8,248 nucleotides of DNA from Patescibacteria group bacterium. Lineage in GTDB: Bacteria; Patescibacteria; Paceibacteria; UBA9973; UBA2103. The first letter of the stretch is position 1, and each line of letters begins with the position of its first letter. Made by a program: the position numbers and the translations under genes. Positions 1 to 6,500 of this stretch are shown here, piece by piece. Where the stretch lies: the NCBI GenBank assembly GCA_018968865.1, contig JAGWZP010000026.1, forward strand, positions 1 to 8,248. The letters are read 5' to 3'. The notes beneath the pieces are model-generated. The model was not told the origin of the DNA. It ran no database searches and saw nothing but the letters and a program-made list of their open reading frames with translations.

Positions 1-14
1 TGAGCTAAGGCGGC
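1..14 (-). tRNA. Probable tRNA, 5' end only (cut by window edge)
   Basis: Read on the minus strand, the last 14 bases are GCCGCCTTAGCTCA. This fits tRNA positions 1-14: a 7-nt acceptor strand (GCCGCCT), U8, A9, the D-stem strand GCTC and A14. It begins 7 nt after the stop codon of the preceding small gene, in the same orientation. The anticodon lies outside the window, so the isotype cannot be read. The acceptor predicts a 3' strand AGGCGGC about 60 nt further on. The match is short, so chance similarity is possible. Confidence 0.5.
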
Positions 15-21
15 GCTCTCA

Positions 22-429
22 TTACTCTACATCAGATATATCGGGATGTGTGGCTTTCAGGCGATCTTTGAAATCGGAGAGTGTCTTCACGAACGGCCGT
101 GCGCTTTCGCGCGGCGTCATGTCGATTTCGTGCCGCGTGCGGAAGTAGCGGACGAGGCGCGTAAGCAGCCGTTCGACGGCGCGTACGACTTGAAGCGAAA
201 TATGCGCGATGTCATGCCCGATGCGGCCTACGACGCGGCGCACCTCTTCCCGCATAAACGCCCAGAGGTCAACATGCGCCAGGATGTATTCAACTCGCGT
301 GACCTGCCGATCGAAGCGGGCGCGCCGCTCGGCAAAAAGGCGCTGGCCGCGCCGCTCCTCGTACCAGGTCAGAGCGAGAAAGCCGAAAAGGAGCGTAAGG
401 GAGCCGAGAATGGAGATAAGATAAGCCAC
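22..429 (-). CDS. Small N-terminally membrane-anchored basic protein, unknown function
   Basis: I do not recognise this 135-aa protein. Residues 3-22 form one hydrophobic segment (LISILGSLTLLFGFLALTWY) followed directly by EERR, so the rest probably faces the cytoplasm. Residues about 23-95 are rich in Arg and Glu and look helical, possibly amphipathic or coiled coil. A more polar tail ends in DISDVE. The start is GTG at 429, five nt after the tsf stop; it keeps the membrane segment intact and no in-frame ATG lies between it and tsf. Tight spacing suggests co-transcription and translational coupling with tsf. A probable tRNA begins 7 nt after its TAA stop. A role linked to translation or the membrane would be guesswork. 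Confidence 0.7.
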   Translation of the reverse strand: MAYLISILGSLTLLFGFLALTWYEERRGQRLFAERRARFDRQVTRVEYILAHVDLWAFMREEVRRVVGRIGHDIAHISLQVVRAVERLLTRLVRYFRTRHEIDMTPRESARPFVKTLSDFKDRLKATHPDISDVE

Positions 430-434
430 GGCGG

Positions 435-1016
435 TTAGCGGATTGCGAGGCGGGCGAAACGACTTATCTCGACGCGTTCGCCGAACTTCTGCGTCGCTTC
501 GTTGAGGAGGTCGCGCACCGTCTTGCCCTCGTCTTTGATGAATGGCTGTTCGAGGAGCACCTGGTCGCGGAAGTAGCTCGCTAGCTTCCCTTCAAGAATC
601 TTCGCTTGCATGTCCTTCGGCTTGTCAGCGACTTCGGCCTGGAACACCGCCGTCGCAGCCCGTTTCGCCTCTTCCGGAATCTCATCGGATGAGGTGTAGG
701 ATGGGTTCGTTGCGGCGACCTGCATCGCGAGGGAACGTGCAAGCGCGCCGAACTCCGGATTCTTGGCGACGAAGTCGGTCTCGCAGAAGAGGAGCACCAT
801 CGCGCCGATACTGCCGTCGTGCGTATAGCTCCCTATCGCCCCGGCACCAAGCGTCCGAGACGCTTTTTTCTCAGCGGATGCCGCCGAATGCTTCTTGAGG
901 ATGACCTCGGCCTTTTTGAGGTCGCCGCCCGCCTCCTGCAGCGCCTTTTTGCACTGCATGACGGACACGCCGGTTATTTCACGCAATTCCTTAATGATGT
1001 CAGTCGTAATCTCCAT
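435..1016 (-). CDS. tsf: Elongation factor Ts, short form
   Basis: EF-Ts is the guanine-nucleotide exchange factor that recycles EF-Tu-GDP to EF-Tu-GTP in the cytoplasm. The N-terminal UBA-like domain is clear (residues about 1-40, with LREITGVSVMQCKKAL and GDLKKA). The hallmark TDFVAKN at residues 80-86 sits where the E. coli TDF motif that contacts EF-Tu lies. The C-terminus retains the LLEQPFIKDEGKTV motif. At 193 aa it is much shorter than E. coli EF-Ts (about 280 aa), matching short forms such as that of Thermus, which lack part of the core and coiled-coil region. The ATG at 1016 has no Shine-Dalgarno sequence. Order rpsB-tsf is the usual bacterial one. A large palindrome separates it from rpsB, and a -10-like box lies just upstream, so it may have its own promoter. 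Confidence 0.97.
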   Translation of the reverse strand: MEITTDIIKELREITGVSVMQCKKALQEAGGDLKKAEVILKKHSAASAEKKASRTLGAGAIGSYTHDGSIGAMVLLFCETDFVAKNPEFGALARSLAMQVAATNPSYTSSDEIPEEAKRAATAVFQAEVADKPKDMQAKILEGKLASYFRDQVLLEQPFIKDEGKTVRDLLNEATQKFGERVEISRFARLAIR

Positions 1017-1029
1017 GGTGAATAAAAAA

Positions 1030-1038
1030 ATAATAACA
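1030..1038 (-). promoter_or_regulatory. Candidate extended -10 element for tsf
   Basis: On the minus strand TGT-TATTAT matches an extended -10 (TGn plus 5 of 6 bases of TATAAT). It ends 13 nt before the tsf ATG, so a transcript starting about 7 nt downstream would have a leader of only about 6 nt. A T-rich run follows. No convincing -35 is visible; the palindrome at 1048-1086 lies directly upstream. The local AT-richness raises the chance of a false match. Confidence 0.3.
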
Positions 1039-1047
1039 TGCCCCGCC

Positions 1048-1086
1048 TAACAAGGTTCAACCTTGCTACAAGGTTGAACCTTGTTA
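1048..1086 (-). repeat. Perfect 18-bp inverted repeat with 3-nt loop between rpsB and tsf
   Basis: Arms 1048-1065 and 1069-1086 are exact reverse complements around a 3-nt centre. The rpsB stop codon (1086-1084) is the first triplet of the hairpin on the mRNA. Each arm contains a 15-nt near-palindrome, CAAGGTTCAACCTTG or CAAGGTTGAACCTTG, so the DNA holds two tandem odd palindromes. The RNA could form one long hairpin or two small ones. The first long U-run comes only about 20 nt later (GGCGGGGCATG intervenes), so it is not a canonical intrinsic terminator. It could be a processing or stability hairpin, an operator pair, or a dispersed palindromic repeat. Confidence 0.85.
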
Positions 1087-1782
1087 AGCTGTTTGTCCTT
1101 TCTGAAAAGCGTCGGCGAGTTCGGCGAGGATGAGCTTCACCGTCTCGCGCGACGTATCGTTCGCGACGATCGGATACGCCGCTTCGCGCAAGTCGCAATC
1201 CGAGCTCATGATGGCGATGATGGGAATGCCCGCATCGTTCGCTTCCTTGACCGCGTGCTTCTCGTGCTTGGTATCCACGACAAGGAGCGCATCCGGCTTC
1301 TTGGTCAAGGTCGTGATGCCGTCGAGACGCTCGGTGAGGCGCTTCTGTTCGCGTCCGATCATCACCATTTCAAGCTTGGTGTGCTGCTTCACCAGCGTGC
1401 CCGCCGCATCTTTCTCAGTGAGTTCCGCAAGCCGGTCAACGCGCTTCTTGATCTCGCTCCAGTTGGAGATAGTGCCCCCGAGCCAACGGGCGGCAACGTA
1501 AGGAGCGCCAATGTCTTGTGCTGCCTTCTTCACGAGCGCGGCAATCTCCACTTTCCCGCCGACGAACAGGACCGTCTTGCCCTCTTTCGCAAGCGCCGCC
1601 ATTGCTGCTTTTGCGGCCTCCAGCTGCTCGACCGTCTTCACGAGGTCGATGATTTCCTGCCGCCCTTTCGTCCCCACGAGGAAGGGTTTCATCGAGGGAT
1701 GCCGGCGGCTTTTCACCTGCGCGAAATGCGCCCCTGTGTCGAAGAGGCGCTTCAGTTCTGCCGTGCCGTTCTCGGTCGTCAT
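1084..1782 (-). CDS. rpsB: 30S ribosomal protein uS2
   Basis: S2 binds the platform side of the 30S subunit and is needed for bS1 docking where S1 exists. The 232-aa length is normal. Family signatures are clear: GAHFAQVKSRRHPSMKPFL at residues 17-35, KTVLFVGGK near 69-77, RWLGGTISNW at 99-108, the coiled region around IKKRVDRLAELTEKD, PDALLVVDTKHEKHAVKEA at 163-181 and GIPIIAI at 185-191. The ATG at 1782 lies 11 nt after the prfA stop, so co-transcription with prfA is likely. No Shine-Dalgarno sequence is visible. In E. coli S2 represses its own rpsB-tsf mRNA; nothing here shows whether that applies, but the hairpin after the stop could separate rpsB from tsf expression. Confidence 0.98.
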   Translation of the reverse strand: MTTENGTAELKRLFDTGAHFAQVKSRRHPSMKPFLVGTKGRQEIIDLVKTVEQLEAAKAAMAALAKEGKTVLFVGGKVEIAALVKKAAQDIGAPYVAARWLGGTISNWSEIKKRVDRLAELTEKDAAGTLVKQHTKLEMVMIGREQKRLTERLDGITTLTKKPDALLVVDTKHEKHAVKEANDAGIPIIAIMSSDCDLREAAYPIVANDTSRETVKLILAELADAFQKGQTA

Positions 1783-1793
1783 GTGAGGCCACT

Positions 1794-2723
1794 TTACCCG
1801 ACTGAAGCTTGATGCGCAAGGAGCGCCTTGACGATGTCATCAATGCCGCCCGCCATGATTTTCGGCAGGTTGTGCCACGACTCCTTGAGCCGGTGGTCGG
1901 TGACGCGGTCCTGCAGGTAATTATAGGTGCGTATTTTCTCGGAGCGGTCGCCGGTGCCTATCTGCGCTTTCCTCACTGCCGCGTGCTTCTTCGCCTCCTC
2001 TTCTTCATGCAGGAATTCAAGCTTCGCTGTGAGTATAACCATCGCTTTCTCGCGGTTCGCCAGCTGGCTCCGCTCGGACGAAGAGCGGACATCGATGCCG
2101 GTCGGCTTGTGGATGAGCCGGACGGCGGTTTCGACTTTGTTCACGTTCTGCCCTCCCGCGCCTCCCGAGCGCGAAAATTCCATTTCAATATCGGCGGGAC
2201 TGATGGCTATCTTGGACTTCGAGCGGATGGGCAATACCGCGACCGAGGCGGTCGAGGTATGGATGCGTCCCGACTTCTCGGTCAGGGGAACGCGCTGGAC
2301 CCGGTGGACGCCGGTCTCGTAGCGGAACGCGTCATACGCGTCGGTGCCCGCGATTTCAAGCGTGAGGTCGTCGATGGAACGCGACTTCCATCCGCGGCTC
2401 TCGGCATATTTCTGGTACATATCCTTGAGCTCGTGGGCGAAGATGGACGCTTCGTCGCCGCCGGCGCCGGCGCGGAGTTCCATCACCACCGAGACCGGCT
2501 TCGCCACCTCTTCTTTTTCCTTGGACAGGATTTGCTCTATCTCGGCGAGAATGGCCGCTTGGCGCGCGCGGACGCGCGCCTCATCTTCTTCTGCCATTCG
2601 CATCAGTTCGGCATCAGTCCCCGCAGAGGCGCGCGCGTCCACCGCCTCTTTCTCGAGGCGTTCATATTCCTCCGCGAGGTACGCGGTGGCGAAGTTCTTT
2701 TTGAAATCAGAGGAGTACTCCAT
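1794..2723 (-). CDS. prfA: Peptide chain release factor 1 (RF1), short N-terminal domain
   Basis: RF1 reads UAA and UAG in the ribosomal A site and triggers peptide release. The catalytic GGQ loop is at residues 190-192 ([15 protein letters not shown]). The codon-reading tripeptide is PLT at 146-148 ([19 protein letters not shown]), fitting the RF1 P-x-T pattern rather than the RF2 SPF motif. The core motif [15 protein letters not shown] begins at residue 81, and the C-terminal [15 protein letters not shown] is conserved. At 309 aa it is about 50 residues shorter than E. coli RF1 (360 aa), with much of the loss before the RAGAGGDEA motif. No ATG, GTG or TTG exists in frame between the rpmE stop and this ATG, so the short N-terminus is not a mis-called start. 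No prmC (the GGQ methyltransferase gene often beside prfA) is in the window. Confidence 0.97.
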   Translation of the reverse strand: MEYSSDFKKNFATAYLAEEYERLEKEAVDARASAGTDAELMRMAEEDEARVRARQAAILAEIEQILSKEKEEVAKPVSVVMELRAGAGGDEASIFAHELKDMYQKYAESRGWKSRSIDDLTLEIAGTDAYDAFRYETGVHRVQRVPLTEKSGRIHTSTASVAVLPIRSKSKIAISPADIEMEFSRSGGAGGQNVNKVETAVRLIHKPTGIDVRSSSERSQLANREKAMVILTAKLEFLHEEEEAKKHAAVRKAQIGTGDRSEKIRTYNYLQDRVTDHRLKESWHNLPKIMAGGIDDIVKALLAHQASVG

Positions 2724-2729
2724 TGAAGT

Positions 2730-2738
2730 AAGATACCA
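2730..2738 (-). promoter_or_regulatory. Candidate extended -10 element for prfA
   Basis: On the minus strand TGG-TATCTT (TGn plus 4 of 6 bases of TATAAT) ends exactly 6 nt before the prfA ATG. The rpmE start has a box with the same shape and spacing. A start about 7 nt downstream would give a leaderless mRNA. It lies right after the rpmE-prfA hairpin, where a promoter following a terminator would be expected. No -35 is evident; the hairpin arm occupies that position. Confidence 0.3.
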
Positions 2739-2739
2739 G

Positions 2740-2863
2740 AAAAGCGTTAGAACCGCCTTGGATGCAAGGCACGGGAGGGCGATTTTCGGAGACGTACTCG
2801 AGGTACGGCGGAGAAAATCGCCGGGACCCGTAACGAAGCAGACGAGATGGTTCTAACGCTTTT
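2740..2863 (-). repeat. Composite hairpin: 21-bp perfect stem split by a 78-nt structured insert
   Basis: Arm 2740-2754 is the exact reverse complement of 2849-2863. Just inside, GCCTTG (2755-2760), loop GATG and CAAGGC (2765-2770) form a second hairpin. If 2771-2848 is removed, both merge into one uninterrupted 21-bp stem with a GATG loop, flanked by an A-run and a T-run, like a bidirectional intrinsic terminator. The 78-nt segment folds on its own: ACGGG/CCCGT (2771-2775, 2827-2831), GGCGATTTTC/GAAAATCGCC (2778-2787, 2813-2822) and CGTAC/GTACG (2793-2797, 2803-2807), then 17 unpaired nt. The rpmE stop lies in the outer stem. It may be a terminator or attenuator carrying an insertion, or a three-way-junction leader RNA for prfA. 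The 15-bp ends have no obvious flanking target duplication. Confidence 0.8.
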
Positions 2864-3104
2864 TAGCAGCGCGCTGTTTGAAGCGCTCCACGCGGCCGGC
2901 CTTGTCGAGCGTACGGTCCTCGCCGGTGTAGAACGGGTGCGACTTGGAGGAGATTTCTACGGTGAGCTTCGGATATTCCTTGCCGTCTTCCCATGTGGCC
3001 GTCTCGGTCGTGTGCACGGTAGAACCAATGAGGAAACGCGCGCCCGAGGCGATATCTTCAAAAACGACCTCGCGGTACGTGTCCGGATGGATATCCTTTT
3101 TCAT
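2853..3104 (-). CDS. rpmE: 50S ribosomal protein bL31, zinc-free type B
   Basis: bL31 bridges the 50S central protuberance and the 30S head. The 83-aa sequence matches the type B (C-minus, YkgM/RpmE2-like) subfamily: MKKDIHPD start, [28 protein letters not shown] near residues 38-45, then [19 protein letters not shown] and the GRVERFKQR tail. It contains no cysteine, so the CxxC zinc ligands of type A L31 are absent. The ATG at 3104 is the only sensible start and has no Shine-Dalgarno sequence, but an extended -10-like box lies 6 nt upstream. The gene ends in TAG, a codon read only by RF1, and prfA follows after 129 nt. The reading frame stays open from this TAG through to prfA. Confidence 0.97.
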   Translation of the reverse strand: MKKDIHPDTYREVVFEDIASGARFLIGSTVHTTETATWEDGKEYPKLTVEISSKSHPFYTGEDRTLDKAGRVERFKQRAAKKR

Positions 3105-3110
3105 GACCGG

Positions 3111-3119
3111 AGCATATCA
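3111..3119 (-). promoter_or_regulatory. Candidate extended -10 element for rpmE
   Basis: On the minus strand TGA-TATGCT (TGn plus 4 of 6 bases of TATAAT) ends 6 nt before the rpmE ATG, placing a predicted transcription start at or next to the start codon. It sits in the 53-nt gap after the surface operon, where the translation block would need a promoter. No good -35 hexamer is visible 16-18 nt upstream. Confidence 0.3.
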
Positions 3120-3133
3120 CGCGCTCTTGCCCC

Positions 3134-3156
3134 GCGCCAGTATTTCCCTACTGCGC
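3134..3156 (-). terminator. Short hairpin after the surface operon, possible weak terminator
   Basis: Right after the stop codon of the small membrane protein, GCGC-AGTA and TACT-(G)-GCGC pair with one bulged base around the loop GGGAAA. The stem is 8 bp. It separates the surface-protein genes from rpmE, a logical place for a terminator. No T-run follows, so intrinsic termination is doubtful; it may instead be an mRNA-end or pause hairpin. Confidence 0.3.
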
Positions 3157-3157
3157 C

Positions 3158-3532
3158 CTAGACTCCCGGTATGCCGGTTTGGGGAGGAGTGGTTCGCCGC
3201 GAGATCAGGAACCATCCGATGCCGGCGAGGACAAGAACGCCGAGCCCGATAAGCGCGAAGAGCATGGTCCCGTTTCCGGAAGAGGCGGGCGGCAGATTCG
3301 TCGGACCAGCGGTCGAAGTCGCAGTCGGAGACGCGGCGCCGGGGGGCGTTACCGAGCCGTTCGGTAGCGGCGTCGGGGCGAGCGGCTTTGTGGGCGCTGT
3401 GGTGGGCGGTACGGCATTTGGATGACTGCCGGGCGTCGCCGGCGGCGGCGTCTGCGCATAGGCAAGCGACGGCGCGACAAGGAGCGTAGAAAGCAGAGCG
3501 GCGAACAACGAGGTGCGAAGATAGGTTTGCAT
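3158..3532 (-). CDS. Small Pro/Thr-rich surface protein with signal peptide and C-terminal anchor
   Basis: I do not recognise a family for this 124-aa protein. Residues 1-26 form a signal peptide with a probable AYA/QT cleavage site. Residues 27-85 are a low-complexity Pro/Thr/Ala/Ser stalk. Residues 89-110 are a hydrophobic segment followed by SRR and a short tail, predicting an extracellular stalk with one membrane anchor. The LPPASSG just before the membrane segment (residues 80-86) loosely resembles a sortase signal layout, but it is not LPxTG and a 12-residue tail follows the arginines. The gene starts 11 nt after the stop of the 1491-aa surface protein, so the two are very likely co-transcribed; it could anchor or space that protein, which has no C-terminal anchor of its own. 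Confidence 0.8.
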   Translation of the reverse strand: MQTYLRTSLFAALLSTLLVAPSLAYAQTPPPATPGSHPNAVPPTTAPTKPLAPTPLPNGSVTPPGAASPTATSTAGPTNLPPASSGNGTMLFALIGLGVLVLAGIGWFLISRRTTPPQTGIPGV

Positions 3533-3543
3533 AGGTGTTATGG

Positions 3544-6500
3544 TTAGAATTCGTTAAATCCTGCGAGCACGTTCACCGTCACCGACGCGGTGGCGTGGGT
3601 GCCGTGATTGTTCACGCAGTCGACTTTGTAGACGGTCTGGGCGGTGGTGGTCCGAGTGACGGAGCCGCTTGTAGCGGTGCCGGTGGAGAAGTTGGTGCCG
3701 GTGCAGGAGGAGGCATTGGTGGACGACCAGACGATGGTGGTGTTGTTGGCGGTGTTCGGATTCACGCGCGCCGTGCTGGTCTGGCCGTTCACCGTGAAGG
3801 TGACGGTCGGGACGAGGACGTTGACGGTGTAGTTCACGGGCGGGGGCGGGCCGTAGGTGCCGCCGGTGCAGGTGAGGGCGTAGTTATGATTGACCGGATC
3901 CGGTGAGACAGTCGCCGTGCCAGATATGGCGCTCCCGGCACCGGTGCTGAAGCCGCTCCCCGTGCAGGCGGTGGCGCAGAGGGTGCCGCCGGTGACGCCC
4001 CAGGTGAGCGTGGTGTTCTGGCCCTGCTCAACGGGGTCGGGACTTGCGGTAAGCGAGGCGGTGCAGGTGCCGGGGCAGACGCCGACATTCGGGCAAGTGC
4101 CGCCGTTTGTGGGGCCGTTCGGCTGATTCACGCCGGTGGTGCAGGTGGCGGACGTGCTGAGACCGGTCTTGGTGTCAGAGACCTTGAGCGTGGCATTCTT
4201 TTGGCCGATCGTTGTGTATGTCGCACTCGTCTGGCTGGCTGAAGGAGTCGTACCGAGAGGGCTGCCTGCGGAATCAGTCCACGCATAGGTGTATGAGCGG
4301 GAGCCGCCACTCGCGGTGGAGCTCCAGGTGACCTGCTGGCCGACGTACGGATTGCCGGGAGTGCCGACGCAGGAGACGGTCGGTGCGGCGGTGGTGAGCG
4401 TGATGGTCATCCAGCTTGACGGAAGGGTGGACCAATTGCCGTTTGCGTCATACGCCCAGGCACGGACGTAGTACGTGCCGGCGGCTGAGTCCGCGTAGTG
4501 GGTGACACTGCCCCATCCGCCCGAGCCCGTCCAGCCGGACCACTGCGCCGTTTCGGTGGGAGACCATTCGAAATAGTAGTTGAGGTTGGCGCCGGAGGGA
4601 CTCGTGGCTTGGGCCGAGAGCTGATAACCGCTTGCGTCATAGGCGCTGGCGGAGGGGCCGAGATAGGTGCCACCCTGCCAGAGGGCGGAGAGGGTCGGGG
4701 TGGTGGGAGGCGCCAACACGCACGCATTTGAATTCGTGCTCCAGATGCCGTTCGAGCAGGCGTATGAACAGGTGCCGGTATAGCCGGTGCCGCAGGAGCC
4801 GGCGGAAGCACCGGAGGCGGTTGCCGGAAGAGCGCAGTGATTTACCGTCTGGGCGGCGCAGGGGTTCCCCGCCTGGCTTGCCGAGCACGATGCTTTAGTG
4901 CCGCCGTTTGAGCCCGTACAGTCCCAGGTCTGCGTTGCGCCGGCCGCGGGGAATGCGGTGGTGCTCGGCGTGCCGTTCTTGCACTGGGTGTCCGTGCCAT
5001 AGCTAGTGGAGCCGTTTGGATACGTCACGCCGTTTGCAGTGCCGCAGGAGCCGTTCGTCGGGGTGAGGTCGGTGCAGGATTGGTAGGTATATGAGCCGCT
5101 GAGGGAGCCATTGGTGCAGGTGCGGGTCTCGGATATGGAGGAGCATTTCGTCGGCGACGTCGCCGTGGAGGACTGGTATGCGGTGACGGAAGAGCCGCTA
5201 GCGAGCGTCCCGCCCCACGGGAGGGTGCAGGAAGCCGGCGCGTTCTGGCTTGCCGTGCAGGTGCCGCTTGCCGAACCGCCGTTCGTGCCTGAGCAGGTCC
5301 ACGACTGCGAGGAGCCGGCCGAGGGGAATGCGGTACTACTCGGGGAGCCGCTTCCGCACTGCGCGTACGGGCTGTATCCGGTGGAGCCGTATGCGTACGC
5401 GACGCCGTTTGCAGTGCCGCAGGTGCCGGCGGTGCCGGTGACGGTGGGGTTGCTGTTGCTCACGCACGTGTTGCTCGTGGTGTCCCAGGTGGTTCCTGCG
5501 GTACAACAACCAAATGTATACCACTGATTAGTATTGTACGCGGTCATGGTAACGGTGCTGCACACTCCTCCATTCATTCCGGTACAGGAATACCACGTCC
5601 CTTTGAACGACGAACTGCCGGTATTTTTGTAGGAGACCGATTGGCCGACGTAAAGAGTATCGTACCCGGGGGTATCCAATCCGAAGCTCGATTGGGTGAT
5701 CGAACATACGGGCGCAACGGCGGTCAGCGAATGCGTGATGGAAATGGCTGGAACGGAGAGAACATACGCATAGTTAGGTATACAGGCATTTGGAGTCTTG
5801 CCATCATTGGAGTAAGTGCACCCGGCGTTGGATGCGGTTGTATTATCGACCATTGGGACTCTCATTCCATAACCACTGGGGAACCAATTTGCGGATGAAG
5901 GAAAAAACGCTCCGCTTTTATTTGTTTGGGAATAAAATGTCCCGGTTGTCGCAGGATAGGTAAGCGTCGCGTTGATGCTTCCCGCCGAAGTGACCTTACA
6001 AGTAAGGCTGGTGCACGAGAGTCCGGCCGTGCTACCGCTCGTTGAAAGAGTTGGGACAGTGGGTTTGACCCACAAGTCTACGTACATTGTCACGGTCACA
6101 TTCTCGCTCGTACTCTGAACAGAGTAGGAAGAGGAGAATTGGTTTGGTACCGTCGACGGCCCATTGCCCCAAGCACCGTACGGCGAATCGCCCGCCGCTC
6201 CGGTTGCGACCCAGCTGATGTCGGTACCGCTGTCGGGAGTAGGGATAAACGTAATGGAATCGCCGGCATTCACCGTGGAACCGTCGGCCAGCAGTGTTCC
6301 GGTCGTAGTGTCTTTGGCCGTGGTCTCATGCTGGATGGTAACGGCGATATTCTGGTTCAATCCCCCGCGAGGCATCCATTTAGGGCCGGGGTCGGGAGTC
6401 TGGGTAGCCTCCCAGTCCGTATAGAAAATTTCTCGATCAGGATTATTGCACGCTGTCGGCGTGTATGTAGCTGTTGCTTGCGAGCAATACTGCTCTGCAG

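Noticed and set aside
46..438. 130-aa open frame on the plus strand opposite the small membrane protein
   Set aside because: The minus-strand frame has a proper membrane segment and fits the operon; the plus frame does not look like a folded protein.
1048..1086. Canonical rho-independent terminator between rpsB and tsf
   Set aside because: The stem is perfect, but the T-run does not follow it directly; GGCGGGGCATG intervenes.
1081..1812. 243-aa open frame on the plus strand opposite rpsB
   Set aside because: It mirrors the rpsB codons and has no family-like features.
1809..2726. 305-aa open frame on the plus strand opposite prfA
   Set aside because: prfA is unmistakable on the other strand; long antisense frames are common in GC-rich coding DNA and this one has no recognisable domain.
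2740..2863. Classical MITE with target-site duplication
   Set aside because: The 15-bp inverted ends are real, but flanks CCAG and TAGCAG show no clear direct duplication, and the outer arm extends into the rpmE coding end.
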